Shown: in pieces, positions 1 through 8,961 of the stretch
How the letters are laid out: the number at the start of each line of letters is the position of its first letter
Position numbering within the stretch: the first letter of the stretch is position 1
DNA from: JAYREN01 sp963663375
GTDB taxonomy: Bacteria > Acidobacteriota > Holophagae > Holophagales > Holophagaceae
Reading direction: 5' to 3'
Assembly (NCBI GenBank): GCA_963663375.1
Contig: OY760195.1
Location: 124,001 to 188,000 of the forward strand
DNA length: 64,000 nt
Program-made: the position numbers and the translations under genes
Notes under the pieces: model-generated
Database searches by the model: none
What the model was told of the DNA's origin: nothing
The model's input: only the letters and a program-made list of their open reading frames with translations

Positions 1-850
1 TGGCCTCTGCGATGACGCGCTTGCCGAATTCATCGGCCAGATCGTGGCCCCGATTGATGGTGTAGAACTCCGGGATCACCATGTGGATGTCCACGTGGGT
101 GTAGCGTCCCGCCCGCAGGGTGCGCAGTTCGTGGATGGCGATGACATCCGCGGGCCGCACCCGGTTGATGATCTCGATCAGCCGCGTGAGCAGGACGGGG
201 TCTTCCATATCCAGGAGCGCCTGGCTGGAGCTGCGGACCAGCTTGAAGCCGGTCACTGCCAGCAGCGTGCCCACGACCATGGCCATGATGGGATCCAGCC
301 AGAGGATACCCGTGAATTTCACCAGCAGCAGGGCGGCACCGATGCCCAGGGTGGTCCAGAAATCCGAAAGCACATGGTGCCCATCGGCCTCGATGGCTCG
401 GGAGCGATGCTTCTTCCCCATGTGGATGAGGAAGAGCCCCAGCAGGCCGTTCATGCTCCCAGCAATCACATTGACGATCAGGCCCTTGCCCAGTTCCTTC
501 ATGTGGAAAGTGCCACTGAGCTGAGCGTGGAGGGCCGAGATGGCCTCCCACCAGATCATCACCGCCGCGAGCGCGATGAGCCCTCCTTCGAAGGCGGCGC
601 TGAAGTGCTCGATCTTGCCGTGACCGTAAGGGTGTTCCCGATCCGCGGGTTTCTCGGCGAAGATCACTGCGCCCAGAGCGAAGACCGCAGCCACTACGTT
701 CACCACGCTTTCGATGGCATCGGAGAGCAGGGCCGTGGAACCCGAAATCAGGTAGGCGAGGTATTTGAGGCCCAGAATGAGAATGCCTGCGCCGATGGAG
801 AGCGAAACCACGCGCAGGCGGGTCTTGCGGGAGAGATGATCCATGTTCAT
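1..850 (-). CDS. Cation diffusion facilitator (CDF) metal transporter, partial
   Basis: The protein runs off the window edge, so its C-terminus is missing. CDF proteins export divalent metals from the cytoplasm by proton antiport in the inner membrane. The 283 visible residues start MNMDHLSRK and contain several hydrophobic helices from about residue 11. The family metal site is visible as D44/E47 in helix II (SDAIES) and H159/D163 in helix V (HHVLSD), and HPYGHGK (73-79) follows helix II. A cytoplasmic domain with HVDIHMVIPE begins near residue 255. A second ATG two codons in is equally possible as start. It lies last in the hydF-hydE-aldolase direction. The metal cannot be read from sequence. 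Confidence 0.9.
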   Translation of the reverse strand, partial: MNMDHLSRKTRLRVVSLSIGAGILILGLKYLAYLISGSTALLSDAIESVVNVVAAVFALGAVIFAEKPADREHPYGHGKIEHFSAAFEGGLIALAAVMIWWEAISALHAQLSGTFHMKELGKGLIVNVIAGSMNGLLGLFLIHMGKKHRSRAIEADGHHVLSDFWTTLGIGAALLLVKFTGILWLDPIMAMVVGTLLAVTGFKLVRSSSQALLDMEDPVLLTRLIEIINRVRPADVIAIHELRTLRAGRYTHVDIHMVIPEFYTINRGHDLADEFGKRVIAEA

Positions 851-925
851 GGGGCGCCCTTTCAGCCCTTGGGGCCTAGAGCATGATCGCCCGAGGGAAG
901 GTCCGGGATCAAGCAGGGCAAAGGC

Positions 926-1978
926 TTAGGGATTGAGTCGCAGCAGCCTTCCGACGAATCGCTGGATGTCCTCGGGCCTCGTATCGAAGGCGCACATCCA
1001 GCGCACCAGCCCGGCGCGCTCATCCCAGGGCCAGAAGAAGGTCTCGCGCTGCAAGGGTTCAAGGAGATCTACCGGGATGCGGGCGAAGACGGAGTTGACC
1101 TGCACGGGGAAGGCCACGTCCACGAAAGGCAGCGCCACAACCGCCTGGTGGAGTTCCTGGGCCATGGCATTGGCCTGGCGCCCGTTCTCGATCCAGAGAT
1201 CATCTCCAAGCAGGGCCTCGAACTGAGCGGAGATGAAGCGCATCTTGGAGGAGAGCTGCATGCTGTGTTTCTGCCAGTACGGGAAATCTTCTCCCAAGCC
1301 GGGTTTGAGGAAGACTACTGCCTCGCCGCAGAGCATCCCCTGCTTGGTGCCGCCGAAGCTGACCACATCCACGCCGCTGTCCAGCAGCATCTCCCGCAGA
1401 TCGATCCCCATGGCGGCCACCGCGCAGCCCAGGCGGGCGCCGTCCACATGAACCCCAAGGCCATGGGCGTGAGCCATGCCCACGAGGGTTCGCAGCTCCT
1501 CGAGGCTATATAGCGTGCCCACTTCCGTTGGCTGAGTGATCGTCAAGGCCACGGGCAGGGCGCCGTGCACACCATGGCCGCGCCCAAGCACCTCGGCCAG
1601 GGCGGCGGGATCGAGCTTGCCGTCCAGGCTCCGCAGGGGCATCAACCGCATCCCCAGGGTGCGTTCTGGCGCCGTGCTCTCATCGTTCCAGAGATGGGCC
1701 AGATCTGAACAGAGCACCGCGCCGTAGGGCTTATGGAAGGCCATCAGAGAAAGGACATTGGCCGCCGTGCCGTTGAAGACAAAATGGGTGGACACCGGTT
1801 GGTCGAAGAGCCGATCGAAGGCCTTCCGGGCTCGGGCCGTAACGGCGTCATCCCCGTAGGCCATGGCGTGTCCATGGTTGACCGCAGCGATGTGCGCCAG
1901 GATCCGGGGATGGACCCCCGCGAAGTTGTCGCTGGCGAAACCGCGGGGGAATGCGTATGAAGAGGTTTGGGTGTTCAC
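926..1978 (-). CDS. ltaE: Low-specificity L-threonine aldolase (PLP enzyme)
   Basis: This PLP enzyme cleaves L-threonine or allo-threonine to glycine and acetaldehyde in the cytoplasm. The 350-residue length is normal for the family. HVDGAR (177-182) supplies the aspartate that contacts the PLP ring nitrogen, and SFGGTKQG carries the Schiff-base lysine K212. The start lies only 3 bp beyond the hydE stop, so the two genes are almost certainly co-transcribed and translated in sequence. That context suggests a link between glycine supply and hydrogenase maturation (inference). The general beta-eliminating lyase family contains related activities, so the exact substrate is less certain than the fold. 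Confidence 0.88.
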   Translation of the reverse strand: MNTQTSSYAFPRGFASDNFAGVHPRILAHIAAVNHGHAMAYGDDAVTARARKAFDRLFDQPVSTHFVFNGTAANVLSLMAFHKPYGAVLCSDLAHLWNDESTAPERTLGMRLMPLRSLDGKLDPAALAEVLGRGHGVHGALPVALTITQPTEVGTLYSLEELRTLVGMAHAHGLGVHVDGARLGCAVAAMGIDLREMLLDSGVDVVSFGGTKQGMLCGEAVVFLKPGLGEDFPYWQKHSMQLSSKMRFISAQFEALLGDDLWIENGRQANAMAQELHQAVVALPFVDVAFPVQVNSVFARIPVDLLEPLQRETFFWPWDERAGLVRWMCAFDTRPEDIQRFVGRLLRLNP

Positions 1979-1981
1979 GGC

Positions 1982-3070
1982 TCAGGCCTCCTGGCGATGG
2001 GTGATCCGAGGGCTCGTACCTGGGCCGTTTCCAATGGTGCGCCCCAGGGCTTCAATCTGGCTGCGGATTTTAGCCACCGTGATATCCGCGGTTTCGTGAA
2101 GCCCTGCCTTGCCGGGATAGATCTGGTAGAGCACCCGGTACTTGGGCTGGGTGAGATTGGGCATGATGACGTTGGCACCGCGCAACAGTCCGTTGGCGCG
2201 GCCCGAACCGGGATCCACCGTGGCCAGGGCCGTGGTGCTGGGGATGTTGGTCTCGGGGCAGATCAGGCGCGTGAGGGCCAGGGCCTTGAGAGTGGTGAGC
2301 GGATCATTGGTCACCTGCTCCGTGCCGGCCTCCACCTGGAGCAGCTCGCCCAGGGGGCCGTCCAGCGGGGTGCCGGGGCTGGGGATGTAGGGCCCGATGC
2401 CGATCATGTCCATGTCGTAGTCGCGAAAGGTCCAGATGTCGTTGGCCAGGGTCTCCCAGGTCTGGCCCGGAAGGCCCACCATGACCCCGGTTCCGATCTC
2501 GAAGCCCAGGTCGCGCATCCGCATCAACTGGTCGATGCGGTCCGAGACTCCGCCGGGAAGACTGGGATGGATGCGGCGATAGAGATCAGGGTCCGTGGTC
2601 TCGAAGCGCAGCAGATAGCGGTCCGCTCCGGCCTCGCGCCAGGCCCGCAGGTCGGCCTCGTCGCGCTCTCCCAGCGAGAGGGTGATGGCGAGACCCGTGC
2701 GCTCCTTGATCTTCCGGATGGTGTCGGCCATCCACTCACCCGTGATGCCGGGATCCTCCCCCGCCTGCATCACCACGGTGCCGAAGCCGTATTCCAGGGC
2801 CTTGTCGGCACATTCCAGGATGTCCTCCTGGCTCATGCGGTAGCGCTCTACCTTGGGGGCGCAGGCCGCGATTCCGCAGTAGGCGCAGGACCGCACACAC
2901 ATATTGGAGACTTCGATGAGCCCCCGGAGATGGACTTCCTCGCCCACGTTCAGGCGACGGGTCTCGTCGGCGGCCTCCCAGAGGCGTTCCAGGTCATCGT
3001 CCTCTTCCACCCTGAGCCAGGTCAGGATGCCATCGCGATCGAGGTGGTATTCAGCATCAGAGTGGGTCAT
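1982..3070 (-). CDS. hydE: [FeFe]-hydrogenase maturation radical SAM enzyme HydE
   Basis: HydE is one of three dedicated maturases for the H-cluster of [FeFe]-hydrogenase; it works on the organometallic Fe(CO)2(CN)cysteine synthon made by HydG. The radical-SAM cluster motif CVRSCAYC gives C58, C62 and C65 in the CxxxCxxC spacing. The 362-residue length and a TIM-barrel-type sequence with GEDPGI and GVMVGLPGQT match the family. BioB and PylB are relatives, but the presence of hydF immediately upstream and hydG nearby settles the name. It sits 59 bp after hydF in the same orientation and is followed 3 bp later by the threonine aldolase. Confidence 0.93.
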   Translation of the reverse strand: MTHSDAEYHLDRDGILTWLRVEEDDDLERLWEAADETRRLNVGEEVHLRGLIEVSNMCVRSCAYCGIAACAPKVERYRMSQEDILECADKALEYGFGTVVMQAGEDPGITGEWMADTIRKIKERTGLAITLSLGERDEADLRAWREAGADRYLLRFETTDPDLYRRIHPSLPGGVSDRIDQLMRMRDLGFEIGTGVMVGLPGQTWETLANDIWTFRDYDMDMIGIGPYIPSPGTPLDGPLGELLQVEAGTEQVTNDPLTTLKALALTRLICPETNIPSTTALATVDPGSGRANGLLRGANVIMPNLTQPKYRVLYQIYPGKAGLHETADITVAKIRSQIEALGRTIGNGPGTSPRITHRQEA

Positions 3071-3129
3071 CGAGCCTTCCTGAAGTCGGCACCTAGGAGA
3101 ATAAACGGAGAAGGGGAAAGCTCCGAGGA

Positions 3130-4362
3130 TCAGAGTTTCTTCCCGTTCCGGTAGGCCTCCAGGGCATCGGGGAAGGGCGTCAGGGCCCGCTCGAAGATGC
3201 CCAGGGAGTAGGCGATGGTGAGGCCGTAGTTGGTGAGGGGCACGCCCGCCTCCCTGGCCCGGTGCAGGCGGCTCAGCATCTCCCGGCGGTTGCCCGTGCA
3301 GTTACCGCAGTGGACGATGAGGCGGTAGGGGCTGAGATCCTGGGGGAAGTCGCGGCCCTGCACATGGACGAATTCCAGCTTGGCGCCCACGTATTGGGTG
3401 AGCCAGCGGGGGATCTTCACCCGGCCGATGTCCTCGCCCACGGGGTGGTGGCTGCAGGTCTCGGCGATGAGCACGGAGTCGCCGCCCTTGAGCTTTTCAA
3501 TGCCCATGGTGCCGCGCACCTGCTCCGCGAGATCGCCCTGGAAGCGGGCCATGAGGATGCTGAAGGAGGTCATGGGGATCTCCTTCGGGACATCCGCAGC
3601 CACCTTGAGGAAGGCCTGGGAATCCGTAACCACTAGCGCGGGTGGCCTGGAGAGGCCAGCCAGGGCACGGCTCAGTTCGCGTTCCTGGCAGACCAGGGAC
3701 ATGGATTCGCCATCCAGCAGATCGCGAATGGTCATCACCTGGGGCAGGATGAGACGGCCCTTGGGGGCCTCCTTGTCGATGGGTACCACCAGGACGGCCA
3801 TTTCGCCCGGAGGCACCAGATCGGACACCAGTCTCCGGTTATCGAAAAAGTCTCCGGGGGCCAGTCTGAGCAGGCCCTCCCGTAGATCGAGCAGGCCCGT
3901 GCCCTGGGCGGCGGAGACCGTGACCACCTCGGTGCCCTTGGCTTCGAGGGCCGTTCTCTCTTCTGGGCTCGGAGCCTTGACATCCTGTTTGTTAATGACC
4001 ACGAGTACCGGCACCTTGCGACCCTTGAGCTCGGCCAGAAGGCCCTCCTCGAAGGCGCCCCAGGCCCCGGATTCGGTGACGATGACGCCCAGATCCACCC
4101 GCTCGAAGATGGCCTTGGTGCGCTGGATGCGCAGTTCCCCCAGGGCGCCTTCGTCATCCACGCCCGCGGTGTCCACGAACTGCACGGGGCCGAGGGGCAG
4201 CAACTCCATGGGCTTCTCTACGGGATCCGTAGTGGTCCCCGCGTGTTCGCTGACGATGGACACTTGCTGTCGTGTGATGGCGTTCAGCAAGGAGGACTTG
4301 CCCACATTGCGGCGGCCGAAGATGCCGATGTGGAGGCGGAGGGATCGGGGAGTGGGCTGCAT
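3130..4362 (-). CDS. hydF: [FeFe]-hydrogenase maturation GTPase HydF
   Basis: HydF is the GTPase scaffold on which the 2Fe subcluster is assembled before transfer to apo-hydrogenase. The N-terminal G domain shows the P-loop GRRNVGKS (16-23), DTAG (64-67) and NKQD (124-127). The C-terminal iron-sulfur domain has C303 with H305/H306 and HCGNC (351-355), the family's cluster-ligand pattern. The 410-residue length is normal. It is the first gene of a minus-strand run hydF-hydE-aldolase-CDF. An FNR-like palindrome about 70 bp upstream would suit control by anaerobiosis. Confidence 0.95.
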   Translation of the reverse strand: MQPTPRSLRLHIGIFGRRNVGKSSLLNAITRQQVSIVSEHAGTTTDPVEKPMELLPLGPVQFVDTAGVDDEGALGELRIQRTKAIFERVDLGVIVTESGAWGAFEEGLLAELKGRKVPVLVVINKQDVKAPSPEERTALEAKGTEVVTVSAAQGTGLLDLREGLLRLAPGDFFDNRRLVSDLVPPGEMAVLVVPIDKEAPKGRLILPQVMTIRDLLDGESMSLVCQERELSRALAGLSRPPALVVTDSQAFLKVAADVPKEIPMTSFSILMARFQGDLAEQVRGTMGIEKLKGGDSVLIAETCSHHPVGEDIGRVKIPRWLTQYVGAKLEFVHVQGRDFPQDLSPYRLIVHCGNCTGNRREMLSRLHRAREAGVPLTNYGLTIAYSLGIFERALTPFPDALEAYRNGKKL

Positions 4363-4430
4363 CGGTTCGCCTCGAAGCTGGAGCCGGAAAGGTTCCGTAG
4401 ACAGGATGCCCTAGCCCGAGGCTCCGCGAC

Positions 4431-4444
4431 TTGACCGGGATCAA
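4431..4444. promoter_or_regulatory. FNR-like palindrome between hydF and hemerythrin genes
   Basis: The sequence TTGACCGGGATCAA matches the FNR consensus TTGAT-N4-ATCAA at 9 of 10 positions. It sits in the divergent intergenic region, centred about 75 bp upstream of the hydF start and about 60 bp upstream of the hemerythrin start. Both neighbours are oxygen-related functions, which supports a role in anaerobic control. No clear -35/-10 pair was identified, so operator function is inferred only. Confidence 0.45.
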
Positions 4445-4495
4445 AAGCCCCCCGGGCTCCGGAGTGCATCAATGTCAGAATGAATAATTACGGGG

Positions 4496-4978
4496 GTGGG
4501 GGTGGAGTCGACAACGGGTGGTGTCTCGCTGGTCGGATCGACGGGTTTGGAATTCCTTGCCCCTTCGTGGCCAGCGGAATTGGATACAGGTGTTCCGATC
4601 CTCGATGAACAACACAGGCTCCTGGACCGGGTGCTACTGAGCCTCTGCCAAACCCTTCAAGTGAATGCCACTCCACGAGATCTCGCGGCGCGCATCGAGC
4701 AGTTGCAGTGCCTCGTGATGGAACACTTCGAAACGGAAGAAGCCATCATGGAGGCTGGCGGCTACCCGCACCTGGGGCCTCATCGGGCCGAACACGAGGT
4801 GGTCGTGGAGCGCCTGCGCGAACTTCATCGAGTGCATTCGGAGCCCAACGGGCCCCCCCTGGTGGGGATGATTCGCCAAGCCAGGGAAATGCTGCTGAGT
4901 CATGTGCAGAACGTGGATATGGATTACGCCGAGCACCTTCGAGTCGTCCTGGTGCCGGGTGTCCATCCTTCGGAATGA
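4496..4978 (+). CDS. Bacteriohemerythrin-type oxygen-binding protein
   Basis: This is a four-helix diiron hemerythrin-like protein that reversibly binds O2 and may store, deliver or sense oxygen. The ligand set is complete: H40 (DEQH), H77 and E81 (HFETEE), H96 and H100 (HRAEH), then H136 and D141 (HVQNVD). At about 160 residues it is a stand-alone single-domain form. The first in-frame start is GTG; a second GTG two codons on is possible, and both follow a G-rich stretch. It is divergent from hydF, consistent with protecting oxygen-sensitive hydrogenase or its maturases (inference). Confidence 0.88.
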   Translation: MGVESTTGGVSLVGSTGLEFLAPSWPAELDTGVPILDEQHRLLDRVLLSLCQTLQVNATPRDLAARIEQLQCLVMEHFETEEAIMEAGGYPHLGPHRAEHEVVVERLRELHRVHSEPNGPPLVGMIRQAREMLLSHVQNVDMDYAEHLRVVLVPGVHPSE

Positions 4979-4984
4979 GCCGCC

Positions 4985-5485
4985 CTACCGGAGCAATCCC
5001 TGGGTCTGGAGCAGGGCCGGCAGGTGATCCAGCTGGTGCAGGGTCGCCAGGTTATGGCCCGTTCGCACCTCCGGGGTTCGAGCGTTGAACCACACCGCCC
5101 GGAGGCCTGCGGCCTGGGCGGCTTCCACATCCTCGGCAAACTCATCGCCCACCATCACGAGGTGGTCGGCCGGGACACGCAGCTCCTGGATCACATGGGC
5201 GAAGAACTCTGGGCTGCTCTTCCGGGCGCCCACGGAGCGGTAGCAGAAGATCCGCTTGATGAAGGCATTCAGATCCGCCCGCTCCAGGGCCTGGCGGATA
5301 TCCTCCTCCTCGCTGTCCGCCGCGTTGGTGGCGAGGGCAATGCCGATGCGGCCATGGAGGGCATGCAAGGCCTTCCGGGCGCCGGGGATCTCCTCCACCC
5401 GGGGCCAGTCCTTCATCTTTCCCCGGTAATGGGGGAAAACGCGCATCAGGGTGTCCCCCCAATCGAAGAGTACCCAGGCATTCAT
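4985..5485 (-). CDS. HAD-superfamily hydrolase (phosphatase-like)
   Basis: A small HAD phosphohydrolase of 166 residues. Motif I is FDWGDTL (D8 nucleophile, D11 acid), motif II is the threonine/asparagine in LATNAA, a lysine lies in the ARKSSPEFF segment, and motif IV is GDEFAEDV. The cap region is short, so it should act on small phosphorylated metabolites, but the substrate cannot be read. The gene converges on the hemerythrin gene, with 6 bp between their stops, and is divergent from the kinase gene that follows. Confidence 0.85.
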   Translation of the reverse strand: MNAWVLFDWGDTLMRVFPHYRGKMKDWPRVEEIPGARKALHALHGRIGIALATNAADSEEEDIRQALERADLNAFIKRIFCYRSVGARKSSPEFFAHVIQELRVPADHLVMVGDEFAEDVEAAQAAGLRAVWFNARTPEVRTGHNLATLHQLDHLPALLQTQGLLR

Positions 5486-5639
5486 GCGTGTCTCCTGAAT
5501 CGTGAACGTTCGGGTACCAGCTTAGACGGAAGAGGAAGGCCAGGATCCACCGAGGCCGGTTGTGGATCCCAACCTTAGTGCCGTAACCTGGAGTCGACTT
5601 TCTTCAGAAATCTCTGTCTGGCTTCTCTCGGCGGAAAAA

Positions 5640-8600
5640 ATGGATCAACCCAGGCCGCAGCCGGATCAAGAGACCTTGGATAGGTTCCTCCAGGAGCCCT
5701 TCAGTGGAGGTACCCTGGGCGGTCCCGAATCCTTGAGTCTCGACCTGGATTCTCCTCGCCTGCCCCCGGGCGTGGAAATGCCCCAGGCCATGGCCAGCGG
5801 GGTCTGGGGGCGTTTCCAGATCTGCGGATTCCTCGGCCAGGGCGGCATGGGACAGGTCTTCGAGGCCTTCGACCCCACCCTTCAGCGCAAGATTGCCCTC
5901 AAGGTACTCCGCAGCGATCTGGCTTCCGATGCCGATCGGGTGCTCCAGGAGGCGCGGAATCAGGCCAAGATCGAACATCCCCACGTGGTCAAAGTCTTTG
6001 AGACTGGGGAGATTGAAGGACGCGCCTATCTGGCCATGCAGCTGATCCCGGGGCGCACGCTCATGGAGGTGGGGAGAACCCTTCCCCTGGAGGCAGGCCT
6101 TCGGCTGCTCGTCCAGGCTTGCTACGGCGTGCATGCGGCCCACACCCAGGATCTGCTGCACCGGGATCTCAAGCCCAACAATATCCTCGTGGGGGTCTCC
6201 GAGGAGGGAAGACACCATGCCTATGTGACGGACTTCGGCCTGGCCCTGGATGTGCGTCACGGGGAGGCGTTTCTGCACCGCGGCACTCCGGGGACGCCGC
6301 TCTACATGAGTCCGGAACAGGTCCGCCTGCTGCACATGGACCCGAGGTCCGATGTCTACTCCCTGGGGGTATGTCTCTATTGGCTCCTCACGGGGAAATA
6401 CCCCTACCGGGGCGAGACCACACCGGAAATCCTGCAGGCCGTGCTGGGGGCGGCTCCCATCCCCCCGCGGGAATTCGAGTCCAGGCTTCGGGAGGATCTC
6501 CAGGCCATCTGCCTGCGCTGCCTCGCGAAGGAGCGGGAGGATCGCTATCCCTCGGCCCGGGCCCTGGCGGAGGACCTCGAACGCTGGCTGAATGGCTTTC
6601 CGGTTCTGGCCATGCCCGCCACTCTTTGCTACCGCGCCACGTTATGGGTGGCTCGAAATCCCCTCCTGGCCTTCTTTGCGGCCTTGATTGTCGCCCTGAG
6701 CCTCGCGAGCGCCGGTCTCCTGACCTGGAACTGGAACCGGGCCCGGACCCAGACTCGTTACGCCCTCCACTTCAATCAGGCGGTCGGCGATCTGGAAATG
6801 GATCTGGCGAGCATCTACCAGTCGCCCGACAGGGTGGAGGTGTCCCTGTCCACGCTCAAGGGGCGCCTGAGTGGCCTGGAGCGGGAACTGGAGGGCTCCG
6901 GAAGGCTCGCGGCGGGCCCTGGCCACGGGGCCCTGGGCCGGGCCTGGATCGCCCTGGAAGACCTGAACCGAGCCGAGGCCCATTTCCGCGAAGCCCTACG
7001 GCTCGGTTTCGCGACACCCGAGACGCGCCTGGGGTTGGGCATCGTGCTCGCGGCCCAGTTCCAGGAAAGCCAGCGCCTTATGCTTGGGTACGACCCTGTC
7101 GTCCAGGATTCCCTGCGAAAGGAGGCTCGTCGGGCCCTGGCCGATGCCTCCCTGGAGCAGCTCCGTCTCGCGCGCTTCCATGAGCCTCCCGTGCTGATCC
7201 AGGGACGGCTCCTGATGGGCACGGGGCAGTACCGGGCCGCCGCAAAACTCCTGGAAGAGGCCGTGGCCCGGCAGCCGTGGCGCCAGGATCTCCGGCGCCT
7301 CCAGGGGGAGATCCTACTCGCGGCCTATGTTTCCAGCCTGGATGCTACCGTTGCAGCGCCTGGAGAGCCTACCTTCGAGGACGCCCAGAGGGTTCTGGCG
7401 GAGAGTCGGAACTGGGTGCGCAGCGATCCCTTCTACTGGGTGAAGGAAGGCGAACTTCGCCTCGCCCGCTCCCAGCGCCGGAAGGCGGATCCCACCGAGG
7501 TGGAGGCTTCCGCGGAAGAGATCCATGGATTCGTCCGGCGCGCCCTGGAGCTCTACCCTGACTACCTCCCGGCCCTTGCCCTATCCGCCCAGGTCCATTC
7601 TGTCCTCGCGCGGAGAATGCTCGCTACAGAGCGAGACTCGGGCCGGGAACTGGACGAGGCGGAGCGTCGGTGTCGGCGCATCTTGGATTTGCGTCAAGGC
7701 TATCCCCAGGCCCACGCCATGCTTCTGCGAGTAGCCGCCATGCGGCTGGCGCGGTGGCCCTTTCCACCCGAGGCCGCCGACCCCGCGCCCCTGGTCAAGG
7801 AGGGCATGGGGCATTTCGAGGCCGCCCTGAAGTCCCTGCCTTCCTTGGCGGGCATCCTGTCCTTCGAGGCGGCGGACCTCCACCAGGCCTACGCCCTGTG
7901 GCTCCTCCGCAACAACCAGGGGGATGCGGCGCGGGAACCCATCGCCCGGGGACAGGCGCTCATCCAGGACGCCTTGGCTCACCTCCCCCAGTGGGCGCCG
8001 GCCTACAGCACCCGGGCCTCGCTCAAGCAGTGGGAAGCGCTTTGCAGCGAGGATTCCACGGCCCACCTCCTGGACAGCGTAAAGGATCTGGAGACCTGCC
8101 TTCGCCTCGAACCACGGAGGGCGGCCTACTTCTACAACTGTGCCAGCCGCTACTGCGATCTCGCCATCCAGCGCCTGGAAGTCCTCGACGAGAGTCCTCT
8201 GGAATTCACGGAGAGGGCCATTCCCCTGGCCCTGGAGGCCCAGCGCCTGGATCCAGCCGACGACACCAACATGGCCCTGGTGGCCAAGGCGAAGACGCTC
8301 CAACTCGTCCATGAGCTCCGCACCGGTGGGGCGGGCTTCCTGGAGGTCCAGGGGCTGGTCGCATCCATGAATCGTCTCCGCCCCGTGTTGCGCTCCAGCT
8401 TCATCCCCAAGCTCTGGCTCGAATGCGCCCAGGCCCAGCATCTCAGGGGCGAGAAGCCTGAGTGGGCCCTGGCCGAAGGCCGCAGAACCCTGGCCCAGGC
8501 CCTGACCAGCCCAATGGGGCGGGTGCCCCTGGAGGTCCAGTCCAGGGTGCTCCAGATCCGCAGGGAGGCCTCCCTCGGGTGCGTTTCGGGCGCCGAGATA

Positions 8601-8930
8601 AAGGCTGTCCGGGCGAAAATTGACGATCTTCCCAATGTGGAATTCGCCCTCCACGAGATCCGCCTCTCTCTGCTCCTGGCCCGCCATGACCCTGAACATC
8701 GGGAGGCCAGATGGACCCGGGCACGGGAACTGGTGGAGCGCCTAAAGAGGGAGCTTTCGCTACGTTCCAGCCAGACGCGCCTGCTGGCGGCGGGCCTGGA
8801 GGCGGAAGTGGCGCGGGGCAGGGGCAAGGAGACGCCGGCCTGGGCCCTGGAGGAACTGCAGCGTCTGGCACAGCCGGGCTCCTCCCAGCGCCTGGAAGCA
8901 GAACTGTTCCTGAAAGGGCAGTGGCGCTGA
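5640..8930 (+). CDS. Membrane Ser/Thr protein kinase with C-terminal TPR-type repeats
   Basis: A Hanks-type kinase of about 1096 residues. The kinase domain shows the glycine loop GFLGQGGMGQVF (63-74), the catalytic lysine K88, HRDLKPNN (175-182), DFG (198-200) and the SPE equivalent of APE (224-226), so it should be active. A single transmembrane helix (about 343-363) separates it from a roughly 700-residue helical region with TPR-like pairs, for example LNRAEAHFREAL. The topology puts the kinase in the cytoplasm and the repeats outside. I chose the ATG at 5640; an in-frame GTG at 5562 would add 26 unconserved-looking residues. The gene stands alone, divergent from the HAD gene. Confidence 0.92.
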   Translation: MDQPRPQPDQETLDRFLQEPFSGGTLGGPESLSLDLDSPRLPPGVEMPQAMASGVWGRFQICGFLGQGGMGQVFEAFDPTLQRKIALKVLRSDLASDADRVLQEARNQAKIEHPHVVKVFETGEIEGRAYLAMQLIPGRTLMEVGRTLPLEAGLRLLVQACYGVHAAHTQDLLHRDLKPNNILVGVSEEGRHHAYVTDFGLALDVRHGEAFLHRGTPGTPLYMSPEQVRLLHMDPRSDVYSLGVCLYWLLTGKYPYRGETTPEILQAVLGAAPIPPREFESRLREDLQAICLRCLAKEREDRYPSARALAEDLERWLNGFPVLAMPATLCYRATLWVARNPLLAFFAALIVALSLASAGLLTWNWNRARTQTRYALHFNQAVGDLEMDLASIYQSPDRVEVSLSTLKGRLSGLERELEGSGRLAAGPGHGALGRAWIALEDLNRAEAHFREALRLGFATPETRLGLGIVLAAQFQESQRLMLGYDPVVQDSLRKEARRALADASLEQLRLARFHEPPVLIQGRLLMGTGQYRAAAKLLEEAVARQPWRQDLRRLQGEILLAAYVSSLDATVAAPGEPTFEDAQRVLAESRNWVRSDPFYWVKEGELRLARSQRRKADPTEVEASAEEIHGFVRRALELYPDYLPALALSAQVHSVLARRMLATERDSGRELDEAERRCRRILDLRQGYPQAHAMLLRVAAMRLARWPFPPEAADPAPLVKEGMGHFEAALKSLPSLAGILSFEAADLHQAYALWLLRNNQGDAAREPIARGQALIQDALAHLPQWAPAYSTRASLKQWEALCSEDSTAHLLDSVKDLETCLRLEPRRAAYFYNCASRYCDLAIQRLEVLDESPLEFTERAIPLALEAQRLDPADDTNMALVAKAKTLQLVHELRTGGAGFLEVQGLVASMNRLRPVLRSSFIPKLWLECAQAQHLRGEKPEWALAEGRRTLAQALTSPMGRVPLEVQSRVLQIRREASLGCVSGAEIKAVRAKIDDLPNVEFALHEIRLSLLLARHDPEHREARWTRARELVERLKRELSLRSSQTRLLAAGLEAEVARGRGKETPAWALEELQRLAQPGSSQRLEAELFLKGQWR

Positions 8931-8961
8931 CGCCCCTGTCGCGAATTGGATGTGGGAGGGA

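Noticed and set aside
44..886. Plus-strand frame of 280 codons over the CDF gene
   Set aside because: It is antisense to a transporter with intact motifs and has no recognisable domain; it reflects GC-rich codon structure of the other strand.
5562..5639. GTG start for the Ser/Thr kinase
   Set aside because: The 26 added residues look non-coding and the ATG at 5640 has a purine-rich stretch before it, though the GTG is not excluded.
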